Shown: positions 1 to 12,994 of the stretch, in pieces | Layout of the letters: each line of letters starts with the position of its first letter | Position numbering within the stretch: position 1 is the first letter of the stretch | Assembly (NCBI GenBank): GCA_021464245.1 | Contig: JADCRB010000036.1 | Coordinates: forward strand, 4,323,351-4,387,350 | Reading direction: 5' to 3' | DNA: 64,000 nucleotides | DNA from: Carallia brachiata | Taxonomy: Eukaryota > Streptophyta > Magnoliopsida > Malpighiales > Rhizophoraceae | Notes under the pieces: generated by a model | The model's input: only the letters and a program-made list of their open reading frames with translations | Databases searched by the model: none | Told to the model about the DNA's origin: nothing | Made by a program: the position numbers and the translations under genes

Positions 1-779
1 AATTTGATATTTGATATGAAATTTAAGTTTTGAATTTCTGAGCAAACATTTAAAAGGTTCGAAATAATTCAAATTTTTATGCTAATTTTTACTAGATTTT
101 TCAATATAATTCTAAATCTGTTCATTTTGTCAATTTAGTATTATATAGTTGTTTCTTTTTTTTTTTTGTTTTTGAATTAAAAATTAAATATATTTAATAT
201 TATTATAAAAATATTTAATATTACTTTAAATAATTTTTTAAAAAAAATTCAAAAATGCAATTTTGTTATATTGTATGGTCATGCACTTTTTCTGAACAGT
301 AAAACAATAAATTCGTGAGCCGACTACATAGTCCCACCTTTGGAAGAGAGGGAACAAGGAATTAAGCCACAAAGCTTTTTCTTTTCCGCATGTAGAGAAA
401 ACGGAGTATGCCTTTTAGCGATTGTAGGATTTTTTTTTTTTATATATAATACAAAACTTTTGGATTGGAATTAAGTTTTCTTTTTTTTTTTTGATAAGTG
501 CAATTTTATTGCTGTAATGAAAGAGTGTAGTAATTGCTGTAATGAATGTGTTCTTCATTATCTTCACCAATTCAATTATTTTGATTTAAAATAATTATAC
601 TTCGTATATTTAGTTTTGGTACTTTTCAAACACAAAGGAAGGACCGAAGGATGAAGGTTTCAAATTTGTGTTTGCCAAATTTTTATTGGATATAGGTTTA
701 ATGAGATTAAATTAGGATTAAAATAATGTAAATTATTAAGCTATATTTTTTTAACTTACACTTACATAATCATGCTCAT
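1..779. other. AT-rich intergenic sequence, tail of an upstream UGT-cluster unit
   Basis: No gene is seen. The first ~150 bases resemble 6225-6570 and, more weakly, the region 3' of the UGT gene ending at 14607. Shared phrases are 'gaaatttaagttttgaat' and 'ttcattttgtcaatttag'. The window therefore probably opens just downstream of another member of the duplicated UGT unit. The rest is AT-rich with homopolymer runs. Confidence 0.5.
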
Positions 780-1500
780 TTCTGTTTACATACATGTACA
801 ACCAGTTGATTCTGACCAATATTAGATGCGTCTCACAACAACTCCAGTTTGTCAAAATAATAATCACTTTAAAATTTCCGTTGGCTCGGTATTATAGACA
901 AGGATACATGTATGAGTGCGGTTTTAAACTCATACAGATCCGTCGTACAAATTTGTTATATTCAAACTAATAAATATAACTATTTATTAATAAAATATAA
1001 TTATATTGATAAAATTTAAAATAATAAAATTTAAATTTAAATTTTAATAAATATTATAAAAAAAAAACTTAATAGTGCATATTTTATATGATACATAAAA
1101 TATTAAAGTGGTTACATTTTATTAACAAATCATCATGTTTATTGATTTAAGTATGATAGATTGGTATAAGGAACTAATATAAATCCAAACTTTTACCGTA
1201 TAAAACTTTCAAAATCTCAAAAAAAAAAAAAAGGTCTATCTATTTTTTTTCGGTCTTCCCTCAGTATCTAGAAAGCCTCATTGAGTCCCGACTAATCTGG
1301 TTCAAGCACTGTCAGACCTATATTGGGGGTGGCTATCCCAACGCCGTTTTTTTCTATTCACAAGACTCGAATTCAAAATTTTACTTAAGGGATGTCAAAT
1401 CATTTACTACTCGAACTAACGATAATTAATTAAAAGGGTTTATATATAAAACCCAAAGTCGTAAGCTTACTAGGACTATAAAACACAGACACTCAAAACA

Positions 1501-2116
1501 ATGAAAGTACTGCGTGTTGGATACGCCTGATACGCGGACACGCGACGAACACGAGCCGAGCACGTGTCCGACACGGTTAGAAGTGTCCGCAAAAAAAAAT
1601 TTTTTTTTTAAATTCAGACACGTGTCTCAGATACAGGAAGTACAAGTATCTAACACGCCACAAACACGCTTGAATATTTTTATAACTATTTTTAACAAAT
1701 AAAAAAATCTTAAAAATTATAATTTAATACTGTTAATTGTCCATGACTCTTGGGACACTTAAATTTCGACTTGTTTTTAATTTTAACAGAAAAATTAAAT
1801 TGATTACAAAATTTTATATCTCTATTTTAGTATTTTACAATAAAGAATAAAGAATAAAGAATTTTACAATATATTTTTTGAATAAAAAATTTCTAAAATT
1901 TATAATAATTATATAAATATATTTTTGGGTGAATAAAATTTATAAAATTGTTTAAAAATATATATATGATGTATAAAAATTTTATAAATTTAATTTTTTC
2001 TATAATATATAGTCATGTCTAAGTCGTGTTCGTGTCCTGATATTTTTAAAATTAGTGTGTCATTATATTCGTGTCATATTATATCTGTATCGTCGTGTTC
2101 ATATCTGTACTTCATA
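1501..2116. mobile_element. Probable non-autonomous DNA transposon (MITE-like)
   Basis: Absent from the otherwise collinear copy at 10500-10620. The ends are roughly inverted: the left begins 'atgaaagtac' and the reverse complement of the right end begins 'atgaagtac'. Both ends are rich in 'cgtgtc/gacacg' words (for example 1535-1585 and 2020-2105). It has no open frame of any length. Exact borders and a target duplication could not be fixed by eye. Confidence 0.45.
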
Positions 2117-2216
2117 AACGTTAGACAAAGGACACATGATCATTCCAACTTGCGTGCAAATATTCAAATGGAATAAATAAATAAATAAAGGACTTGCAGG
2201 TGTCAAGCTTAACCAT

Positions 2217-2593
2217 TAATGATGTGTTTGTAGTGTGAGGAAAAGAGGGGAAAGGAAGAAAAAGGAGGAGAAAAAAAGGAAAAGTGAAGAAAAAATAAAA
2301 TTATTTGGAATGATAGAGAAAGTTGAGAGAAAGAAAGTAGGTGAAAGAAAATGTAAATAGTAATTTATAAGAGAAAAAGTATAGAGAAAATAAAATTATT
2401 TAGAGTGGTAGAAAAAAGTGAGAGAAAGAAAGTATGGTAAAAGAAAAGGTAAATAATAATTTGTGAGAGAAAAAGTATAAAGAAAATAAAATTATTTGGA
2501 GTGGTGTAGAAAGTGATAGGAAAGAAAAATAAATAGTAATGATTATACTTTTCTTTCCTCCCTAATTTTCCCTCACATACCAAACATAGCATA
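2217..2593. mobile_element. MITE with internal ~95-bp tandem repeats
   Basis: The duplicate at 10730 reads continuously 'ccattaaaagact', whereas here the corresponding sequence is split at 'ccatta' and 'aaaagact' by ~375 bp. The left end ('gtgtttgtagtgtgaggaaa') and the reverse complement of the right end ('atgtttggtatgtgagggaa') form an imperfect terminal inverted repeat. The inside is purine-rich on + and holds about 2.5 tandem copies of a ~95-bp unit ('agagaaaataaaattattt' recurs). A possible related copy lies near 7925-8170. Confidence 0.6.
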
Positions 2594-4639
2594 AAAGACT
2601 AGCAGTTGGGCCGAAAGTTTTGCAGAGCATATTAAATTGGGTGCTTCATATTTACACTACAAAAATTTATTTTTTTATTTTAAATATATACTACTTATTT
2701 TATGTTATGAAATTATGGTTTTAAAAAAATAAAAATAAAAATACTCGTTAAATTTACATAAAACCCGTCAACTTCATATATTTTAGATTGGTATTTACAA
2801 CGTTCCGTCCAAAAAAAAAAAAAAAGAGATTGGTATTTACAACGCAGTATCATTATTTCTGAATGGCCACTTACATTGTTAGTATTAACTGTGACAATAT
2901 ACATGACCATCCAAAAATATATATTATTTTAATTTTATTTTAATTTTCTACCAAATATTTCTCATATGTCTGACGACTAAAATTGTGGGCACAATGCAGC
3001 ATCATTATTTTTTAATGGACTTTTGCGATTGTGATTATTAATTGTGGGCCATACCTATATAATAAAAAAAATATTATAAATATATTGATTATCGACTGTA
3101 AGTTAAAATTATAATAATTTATATTTATTAAAACTTCATTCAATCAACTTAAATGGATAAATTCACTACCTAAGTGTTAATAAGATTAAATGTGATTCTA
3201 TCACTAAAAATTACGGTGATTATCAAATTATACATATAATGTTGTGCGTTATTTCTTATACTTGAAAGCCACTTAACTTATGTCAAGAGGGAGTATAAGC
3301 GCAAAAGGTCGAACTTAATTTATCAACATAAAAATATATTAATTTATTACTAAATTATCCTCATATAATTAATATAGTTGAGCCATATTTATCAAACGAC
3401 TAAAATTGTGCTCATAATATTAAGCCGTATCAATTCGCTGGCATCCACAAGGAAACTTCGAAGTGCTAACACAATTGTGGGAACACAATTTATATACGGT
3501 AATTTATTATTAAATTATCAAAAAAACATTAAATTTAAAAAAATATTAAATATTATTAAATTAATTACAATAATTTTTCGTATATCACATTAAATATATA
3601 TAGATAATCATATTCCATTCATAATTTCATGTCTTTCCTGTCAATGATATTCACTTTCACTTGCTGACAAAAGATTTTTGAATACAATGTCATCCTATAA
3701 CATTCGATATCATGTCACGACAGGTGTGCTGTTTCTTTTATTTTCATTTAATAGGATTAATTATTGATTTATTAAAAAAATTGTTAGTTCCCCTTACGTG
3801 CCTAACGGAAAAATTTGGCGGCACTTGTTAGTCTTATTTCCTTATAGCACATATATAACTTCACACTATTCAAATTTATATAATTATTTTTTATTTTAAT
3901 TGAATCTTATTTATATTCTTTTTTTTTTGTAAATTGAATCATATTAAACAAGTCAAATTAGATATTCTACACACACACACACGCACTATATTTGGGACAT
4001 GGATTTAAAAACCAATGTCTTAAGTTCAGCAAAATTTGCTAGTTTCTTTATTTATTTTTATAAAGTAGGAAAGCGGATTGGTATGCTACAAATTTATAAA
4101 AAAAAAATTATATTTAGCACACATCAGAGTAAATTGAACGGTTATACTAAATTCACTATAATTCAAATTTTATGATATTTAGTAAAATTAACATAATTGA
4201 GCAATGTCACAGGTAAATTTAATCTTACCAATGAGGTGTTGGGATGGTCCTATCGAACCGCGAACAAAGTAACAGTCAACGTGTGTGCCCGCATGTGTGT
4301 TAGTAATTTTTCCTTCGAAGTTTCATTACACAGATAAAAAAATATAGATGAGAGATCGATATAATAATTAATCGATTATTTTATATAATTAAATAATTAA
4401 TATTTATAATAAAAAAATTAATAAAAAATATATTTATATTTATTATAAATATTAATAATATAAATATATAAAATAATTAGTTAATTATTATACCTAAACT
4501 CGGCATACAAAACTTTTACTGTGGTCAGTTACATTTTCTGTTTTCGTTAAGATAATTATTTAAAATTAAAAAAAAATTTATGAAATTACCACATAAAAAT
4601 TAAGATTAAAAAAAAATTTCTTTAAATTTTTTTTATACT

Positions 4640-5530
4640 AATTAAATAGGTATATCAAAACTAAAATTTTGGTCACAATGCAGTATTATTATTGTTGAAT
4701 GGACATTCTACTATCGCTATCATTAATTGTGACCATAAGTATCAAACGACTAAAATTGTGCTCATAATACTGCATTTTGCTCGCGTCCGTAACTCCATGT
4801 ATCTTTTCTGTCAATGATATTCGTTTTCACTTGCCGACAAAATATTTTTGAATAACATTTTATAACATTGGACATGTCATGTCACGACGGGCGTGATGTT
4901 TCTTTTATTTTCATTTTAATAAGAAAAATTATTGTTTCTTGACACGCACCTAACGTAGGAAGGATAAAAAATATATATATATATAATATATTCTTACTCA
5001 TATTTTTAAAAAAATATATATAATAGACATATAATTTCAAATCATATAAATTTATTTGATATTTTTTATTTTAACTGAATTTTATTGAAAGTTTTTTTTT
5101 ACAAATTGAGTTAATTTAATTCATATCTTAAATAAATTAAATTAAACATCTCAAATATAAATGAGACATTAATTTAACAACCATCGTCTTAGGTTTAGTA
5201 AGTTTTCTAATTTTTTTTAATAAATAGGATATCTCATAGATTTTTTTTTCTTAACAGAGATATTTTATAGACTCGTCCACATATTAAATTCAAAAAAATA
5301 AATTTTATTAATAGTATATATTAAAATTTGGCCCTATTAAATGGTTGACAAGTGGGATGATTTTAGCCGCTATTAAATGCTTGTCAGCTGTGATGGGTCG
5401 GGATGATCCTATCCAACAGCTAACAGAAACAGTTAACGAGCGCGTGTGTGGGTCATGTATGTTACTAATTTTTCTTTTAGTCTTGTCATATATTAAAAAT
5501 GATAGATAGAAAACAACTATAGTATAATAA
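4640..5530 (+). repeat. Duplicated intergenic block Y, copy 1
   Basis: Collinear with 7030-7925. Shared landmarks are 'gcagtattattattg', 'atcaaacgactaaaat', 'catgtcacgacgggcgtg' and 'tgagacattaatttaaca'. In copy 2 this block leads to the intact UGT gene at 8465. In copy 1 it is joined directly to only the last ~120 bases of a UGT coding sequence at 5537, so almost the entire gene has been lost. Confidence 0.75.
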
Positions 5531-5536
5531 TTGAGC

Positions 5537-5657
5537 GGGCCAAGAAATGAGAGAGAAAGTGATTGATTGGAAGAACAGAGCTGAAGTAGCCACCAAACAT
5601 GACGGATCTTCTCACACTAATTTTCATGGGTTGGTCAAGTAACTTAAGATATGGTGT
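5537..5657 (+). pseudogene. UGT85 remnant: orphaned 3' end of the last exon
   Basis: Reading + from the GQEM-like codons, the segment matches the C-terminal ~38 residues of the two intact UGT genes (GQEM..KV.DWKNRAEVA...GGSS pattern; 'gattggaagaacagagctga' is shared exactly). No earlier part of the gene is present; block Y abuts it directly. The codon matching Gln near the C-terminus is TAA, so the frame ends a few codons early. The 3' flank of the parental gene resumes only after a 460-bp MITE. It is a deletion relic of a tandem UGT copy. Confidence 0.9.
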
Positions 5658-5666
5658 AATTATTTT

Positions 5667-6128
5667 GAGATATTTATTTTATAAATTTTAAATTTTTATA
5701 TTTTTTATATATAAATTTTAAATTTTTTTAAAATTTTATTTGAGTTCTAAATTTTTTAATTTCGTACTAAATTAATATATTTGTTAACGAAAAGTGATCA
5801 ATTTATTAAAAAAATAATTTTGACCTTACAAAAATTATTTTAAAAAAATTAAATATACTAATTAAAATTTTTTTAATCAAAAAATATGTATTTTGCATAT
5901 TTAATTTCTATATTTATTGATTAAAAAAATATTTAATTCATTTATTTAACTTTTTTTTAATAATTTTCTTTAATTTAAACTCATTTGTTAATGGATTAAC
6001 CACTTTTCTTAAATGAAAAGACTGATTTGGTAAAAAATAAAAAATTTTAAGATTCAAATGAAATGTCAAAAAGTTTAGGACTTATATAAAGAAATACAAA
6101 AGTTTAGGACCAAAAAATTATATATCCC
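5667..6128. mobile_element. Fold-back MITE in the 3' flank of the UGT relic
   Basis: The 3' flank of the intact UGT genes (at 10071 and 14608) is continuous, but here it is interrupted between 'gtgtaattat' and 'attattatgc'. The inserted ~462 bp has long imperfect inverted ends: the left starts 'gagatatttattttataaat', and the reverse complement of the right starts 'gggatatataattttttggt', with further alignment inside. It has no coding potential and no clear target duplication. Confidence 0.55.
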
Positions 6129-8464
6129 ATTATTATGCTTATTGCCTTCACCTTCCTTTTTTTTTTTTATTGAACTATGATACAATAATTATTAGGTATA
6201 ATTTAGTAGTTATCAAATATAAAACTTCATGTGAAATTTAAGTTTTGAATTTCTGAACTCATTAGCATTTAAATATCTCCCTTTGAAGTTGTAATTAGAA
6301 AAAAAAAATATTATATGTTGTAAAAAGATTTGTTTATGTGAACAAAAAACAAGCACAAAAAATGAACATGGTCCGTCTTTTAATTTACATTCATATTAAA
6401 GATGATTAAAAAATATTTTGTTAAAGACCAAAAAAATATTTTATTATGAAATAATTGGTATTTAAAAGGTTCGAGATAAGCCAAATTTTAATCCTAATTT
6501 TCAATAGACTTTTCGATACAATCCTATCCTTGTTCATTTTGTCAATTTAGTATTATTTATAATTTTATATTATATAAATTTATTTTTTTATTTTTTTTAT
6601 TATATATACTCTTTACTTAATATATTATGTAATATAATGAGTGATTTATATTAAAAAAATAAAAATAGAAATACTCGTTAAATTATACATGAAATTTATC
6701 AACTTGATATATTTTATACTTGTGTTTACAATGGACATTAACATTGTTATCATTAATTGTGGCCGTATATGGGAGGCACTCTACTACTAATTTTATTTTA
6801 AGTTGCAATAGCTTAGGTCGATGAAATTAATGGCTTATAATTGAGAAATCTTGCTCATCATTCTTTATTTCTAATCATGAGGCTTTAGTTTAAAGGATAA
6901 AAAAAATTTAATTATATAATTCGTTCACTAATATTTAATAATTTATTTATTTTTAATTTTAATTATTTAATAATTTATATTATTTTAATTATATATTGAG
7001 CTTTGTTAAAAAAAATCTTACCAAATATTTGTTTATACCAAACTAAAATTCCAGTTATAATGCAGTATTATTATTGCTGAATGGACATTGCACGATCGCT
7101 ATCATTAATCGTGGCCATAAAATATCAAACGACTAAAATGGTTCTCATAAAACTACATTTTGCTCGCATCCATAACTCCGTGTACCTTTTCTGTCAATAA
7201 TATTCACTTGCACTTGCCCGACAAAATATTTTTAAATAACATTTTATAACATTAGATATGTCATGTCACGACGGGTGTGTTGTTTCTTTTATTTTTATTT
7301 TAATAAGAAAAATTATTGTTTCATTAAACAAATTATAAATTCTTTCCACATACCTAACATAGGATAGATAAAAAAATAGTAGAATATATTCTTATTCAAT
7401 ATTTTCTTTTGAATATATATAAAGTACGCATGTAATTTCAAATCATATAAATTTATTTGATAGTTTTTATTTTAACTAGATACTGTTTAAAGTTTTTTTA
7501 ATAAATTGAGTTAATTTAATTTATATCTTAAATAAAATAAATTAAACATCTCAAATATAAATGAGACATTAATTTAACAACCATCGTCATAGGTTTTAGT
7601 AAGTTTTTTGTTTTTTTTAATAAAATAGGGTATCTCGTAGAATCTCCTTTTGTTTGTTTTTTTTTTTTTACAGAAGATATCTGATGGACTCGTCCATATA
7701 TTAAACTCGGAAAAAAAAAATTTATAATGTACAATAAAAGTTATATAATTGAGCGGCTAAAATTTAGTCCTATTAAATGGTTGACAAGTGGGCTTATTTT
7801 AGCCACTATTAAATGCTGGACAACTGTGATGGGGTCTGGATGGTCCCATCCAACAGCTAACATAGAAACAGTCAACGTGTGCGTGTAGCCTGTGTGTTAG
7901 TAGTTTTTCTTTCCGCTGTAGCTGTATTTGTTATGCTGTAGAATGATAGGAAAGGTGAAAAAAAAAAAAGAAAGTGATAAAAAAATTATTCGAATAAATA
8001 GAAAAAATTATGAGAAATGAAATATAAAGAAAGAAAAAATAGATAATAATTTATAAGAAAAAAAGTGATAAAAAATAAATTATATAAAAAAATATAAAAA
8101 ATAAAAAATAAAAAATAAAAAATAAAATTTTTTTCTTCTCACTCAGAGAAAATATAACAACCATACCTGTAGAGTCTTGTAGTATGTTAAATGATATATA
8201 AAAAATAATTATAATATAAAATATTAGTTGTTTTATGTAATTAAATAATTATTATTTATAATAAAAATATGTTTATTTTTATTATAAATATTAATTATTT
8301 ATTATAAACATCATCTGTTAATTTTACAGTGATTATTTTTCGCTTCTAATTTTTCATGTCTGTTTTCTTTATATTTGAGTGTCTTGCGCGTACTTTCTCT
8401 TCCCATCAACATTTCTCTTTTCCATCGAGCTTCTGCAATTCTTTCGGCTGTGAAAAAAACCCAA
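6129..8464. other. Intergenic; 3' flank of UGT relic, block Y copy 2, promoter of UGT gene 1
   Basis: 6129-6640 resembles the 3' flank of UGT gene 1. 7030-7925 is the second copy of block Y (see 4640-5530). 7925-8170 is purine-rich and vaguely similar to the MITE at 2217-2593. 8340-8464 is the 5' leader of UGT gene 1 and is highly similar to 12870-12994 ahead of UGT gene 2. No gene is seen. Confidence 0.6.
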
Positions 8465-10070
8465 ATGGAGTTTGTGAAACCCCATGTTGTGTGCATACCA
8501 CTTCCTGGCCAAGGCCACATTAATCCTATGTTGAAACTTGCAAAACTCCTCCATTTCAACGGCTTCCATATCACCTTTGTCCACACAGAATTCAACTATC
8601 AACGCATACTAAGCTCTAGGGGTCCTGAGGCCTTGAAGGGCTTGGATGATTTCCGGTTTGAGACCATCTCCGACGGTTTACCTCCGACAATCCAGCGAGG
8701 CATCCATACCATAGAAGAAGTGTTCATAACAATGCCCCGACACAGTTTGCCTTCATTTCGAGATCTCATAAAAAAACTCAATGCTTCCTCGGATGTTCCT
8801 TCTGTCTCTTACATAGTTTCTGATGGTTTAATGAGCTTCACTTTGGAGGTTGCTGATGAATTTGGCATTCCAGAGATGGTCTTTTTCGCTCCTAGTGCTT
8901 GTGGCTTATTGAGCAATTTGCTCTATGACCAGTTCAAGGAAAGAGGTTACATTCCAAAGGGTACGTCTATTGTCTCTCTAGTCTTGCTTCCGTGGTCACT
9001 TATCATCAACTTTTTTGAAAATTGTAAAGCTCCTCTATTAGTACGTACTCAAGTTTATGTGATCAAACTTTGATTTTTCTTGAATACAAACTGTTTCATT
9101 GCATCTGTTTATGGGTCCTAATCGTACATGTCCCAACTCAAGTGCAGATAGCAGCTGCGTTACCAAAGAATATCTGAATACACTAATTGATTGGATACCG
9201 GCAATGCAAGGGGTCCGATTAAAGGACTTTCCTGCCACCGTCCGAAGCCCCGGACAAGAAATTAAGTTCAATTACATCTCACAATCATTAAAGAATTGCA
9301 CGAAGGCTAAAGGTGTCATCCTGAACACATTTAATGACCTGGAACAAGAGGTTTTAGATGCCATCAAAGTTATATACCCCGTACTGTACACAATCGGGCC
9401 ATTGCCGATGCTATATCAACAATTCTCGTCAGAGAAATTGGATTCTATTGAATCAAACATGTGGAAGGAAGATGCTGAATGCTTGAGCTGGTTGGATGGA
9501 AGAAAGGCTAAATCAGTCGTGTATGTAAACTATGGAAGCCTGACAATTATCACTCCGGAGCAGTTGGTGGAATTTGCTTGGGGACTTGCAAACAGCAAGC
9601 ACACATTCTTGTGGGTAATTAGGCCTGATCTGATTGATGGAGAAGAGAAAATATTTGTGTCAAATGAGTTCATGGAAGAGATAAAGGATAGAGGATTACT
9701 TGTGGGGTGGTGTCCTCAGGAGAAAGTTCTTAGCCATCCTTCAATTGGAGGGTTTTTGACACACTGTGGATGGAACTCAACAATGGAAAGCATCGGTCAA
9801 GGAGTGCCACTGATTTGTTGGCCCTTCTTTGCTGACCACCATTTAATTTGTTTCTACTGTTGTTCCAGGTGGGGGATTGGGATTGAAATTGATGCAGATG
9901 TAAATAGGGACCAAGTTGAAAGGGCTGTCAGGGAGGTAATGGAAAGAGACAAGGGCCAAGAAATGAGGGAGAAAGTAACTGATTGGAAGAACAGAGCTGA
10001 AGTAGCGAGCAAACATGGCGGATCTTCTCGCACTAATCTTCATGAGCTGGTCAAGCAACTCAAGATGTGA
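8465..10070 (+). CDS. UDP-glycosyltransferase, UGT85 type (gene 1), His at PSPG position 44
   Basis: Family-1 GT-B fold enzyme that transfers a sugar from a UDP-sugar to a small plant metabolite in the cytosol; UGT85 relatives act on monoterpenols, iridoids, cyanohydrins and similar aglycones. Two exons, 8465-8960 and 9148-10070, join across a phase-1 GT-AG intron (187 bp) to give 472 aa. I start at ATG 8465 because homology to gene 2 and a PHVVC.P.PGQGHINPM N-terminus begin there. His18 is the expected catalytic base, and the acceptor region carries the SDG..SFTLE stretch. The PSPG box is residues 353-396 (WCPQEKVL...HCGWNS...). Its last residue, normally Gln, is His396 (ADHH instead of ADQH). 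In the Aralia UGT a His there is linked to UDP-galactose use. The NCFYSC stretch that follows in gene 2 is ICFYCC here. The reading frame is intact. The specific substrate is unknown. Confidence 0.95.
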
Positions 10071-10179
10071 TGCAATTATTATGCTTTATTGCCTTTGGTT
10101 TTCTTTTCCTTTTTCTGTTCCGCTGAACCATGGTACAATAATCATTACGCAAAATTTTTTTTATTAAAATAAAAATTTT

Positions 10180-12870
10180 ATTAAACGTGTTATGTTTGTC
10201 AAAATAATAATCACTTTAGTATTTCAATTGGTCCGATATTATAAAAAAGGATGTATGTATGATCGTAATTTTAGTTAAATATAGATCTATAATATAAATC
10301 TGTCATATTCAAATTAGTACATGTAATTAATAAAATTTAAAATAATAAATTTTAAAATTAAATTAAATTAATATTATTTTAAAATTTAATAGTATAAATT
10401 TTATATAATATATAAAATATTGATTTAGTTATGTTTTATTAATAAATAATTATGTTTGTTGATTTGAATGAGACAGAGTGATATGATGGATTGATATAGA
10501 TCCAAACTTTTTCCACATATATAAACCTTTTCCTAGGTTTATAAATCTTCCAAAATTTTTTTTGAAAAAAAGGGTCTATGAAGCTTACAAAGTTTGGACT
10601 TCTGTTTGTGAAAGCTCGTTTACATTAGACAAAGGACACATGATCTTCCCAACTAGTGGGCAATATTCAAACGGAATAAATAAATAAATAAATAAATAAA
10701 TAAAGGACTTGAAGGTGCCAAGCTTGACCATTAAAAGACTTGTAGTTGTGCGGAAATTTTTGCAGCGCGTATTAAATTGGGTGCTTGTTATTTACGCCAC
10801 AGGAATTTATTTTCTAATTTTTTTATTTTATATATATGTTACTGTGTTATAAAATCATGGTTAAAAAAAATAAAAATAGAAATACTCGTTAAATTTACAT
10901 AAAACCCGTCAACTTCATATATTTTTAATTGGTTTTTTTTATGAACAATAAAAAAAAATTATTTTAAATATAATAGTTATCGAATCTATAAACTTAATTC
11001 AATTGTTAAACCGTTGATATCTCCATTCAATATTTTTCCATATAGAGGACTCCATCAAAGCACTTTGGGCTTGAAATGAGTATCTATTAACCTTAATTAT
11101 TGTATTAATGAGTCTAGAATTTATTACTGTACTCACATATAAATTTTCTTTTAATTTGGGGAGGAGCATCAATTTAAAAACTCAAATTCAAATCAATATT
11201 AGAGGAGATATGTAAGAATATCACTAAACTACCATCTACGATACTATTTTAACTTAATATTTACAGTGCAATATCAATATTTTTGAACAGACACTTATAT
11301 TGTTATTATTATTTGTGGCCATACATACAAAGTGGTGTATGGTGTACTTTGCACTTTAATAAGTAATATTAAAATAATTATATAATTTATTTGATAATAT
11401 TTAATAATTTATTTAATTTTTTAATTTTAATTATTTAATAATAAACATCATTTTAATTTTATTTTAATTTTTTATAAAATATTTCTCATATATATCTTTT
11501 TTTGGTTTTTTTTGACGAGAATACGAGTACTTTATTATTAATAATGAAAGTCTTTTAATAATAAAAGAGATAAAGGTATTAATAATAAAAAAGATAAAAG
11601 TATTGATGAATTATTAACCCAATTTAAAGAATAGTAATTTTTTCTTAATTGTTTAACAACTTAATTAGTTGCTCTATTAGTACATTTAAAGATACATGAG
11701 ATTAATAGAGATCATAAGCTTCCGATTGATTCCAAGATACAAAGGTCGACTCCGCGGGTTCTCTTCTTTGAAGAATTGGAGTTCTTCCAATGACAATTTA
11801 ATTTTATCCAAGGTGGGCCATATATATCAAACGGCTGAAATTGTGCTCATAATATTACATCGAACCAGTTTGCTGGCTTCCATACGGAAACTTCTAAATG
11901 ATGACATAATTGTGGGAACACAATTTATACATAATAATTTATATGATTAGATATTAAATTAAAAAAATAAATATTATTAAATTAATTGTAATATTTTATC
12001 TATTTTGTCAAATATATCTATGTAACTGTACTCTAATCATAATTCTATATGTCTTTCCTGTCAATGATGTTCACTTTCATTTGCTGACAAAATATTTTTG
12101 AATAGAATACCATCCCATAACATTGGATATTCCCTTTCTTTTATTTTCATTTAACAAGATCAATTATTGATTCATTTTAAAAAATTGTTAATTCCATTTA
12201 CGTGCCTAATGGAAGAATTTTGTGGCACTTGTTAGTCTTATAGTACATATATAACTTCACAGTATTCAAATTTGTATGATTATTTTTTATTTTAATTGAA
12301 CCTCATTTAAAGTCTTTTATTTTCACAAATTGAATTAATCTAACTCAAATATTAAACTAGTCAATTTAGATATTCCACAAATATATATATACACACACAG
12401 ACTATTTGGAACATGGATTTAACAACCCACGTCTTAAGTTCAACAAAATTTTTTAGTTTCTCTATTTATTTTTGTAAAGTAGGAAAGCGGATAAGTATAT
12501 TATAAATATATTAGAAAAAATTATATGGGGCACATATTAGAGTAAATTGAACCACGAAAAGTTTACTAAAAATCAAATTTTATAATATTTAGCAAAAATG
12601 ACGTAATTAAGTAGAGTCAAAAGTGAATTTAATGTTACCAAAGAGGTGTTGGGATGGTCCTATCGAACAGTTGACGGATGTGTGCCCATCTGTATCAATA
12701 ATTTTTTCTTTTGAAGTTTCATTATATAAGATCTAGATATGAGATTGATATATAATAATTAATTGATTATTATATATAATTAAATAATTAATATTTATAA
12801 AAAATTAATAAAAAATATATTTATTTTTATTATAAATATTAATCATTTAAATACACAAAAACATATAAAT
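10180..12870 (+). repeat. Duplicated intergenic block X, copy 2
   Basis: Collinear partner of 780-4550 (landmarks listed there), lying between UGT genes 1 and 2. It lacks the two insertions found in copy 1. It includes an (AAAT)n-like run at 10674-10704. The whole interval 10071-12994 holds no other gene; 12870-12994 is the gene 2 leader. Confidence 0.75.
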
Positions 12871-12994
12871 CAGCTCTGTTTAAATTTTCCGTTTTCTTTA
12901 TATTTGAGAGTCTTGCACATGCTCTTCTCCTCCCATCAACATTTCTCTGTTTCATTGAGCTTCTGCAATTCTTTCGGTTGTGAAAAGCAACCAA

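Larger units (their letters stand above)
780..4550 (+). repeat. Duplicated intergenic block X, copy 1 of the UGT85 cluster
   Basis: Collinear with 10180-12870 over many short landmarks: 'gtcaaaataataatcact' (854 and 10198), 'gacaaaggacacatgatc' (2125 and 10628), 'attgtgggaacacaattt' (3472 and 11910) and 'aggtgttgggatggtcct' (4231 and 12643). In the other copy this block runs straight into the promoter and coding sequence of an intact UGT gene. Here the similarity stops at about 4550 and no UGT coding sequence follows. Two extra segments (about 1501-2116 and 2217-2593) have no counterpart and look like insertions. Confidence 0.75.
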
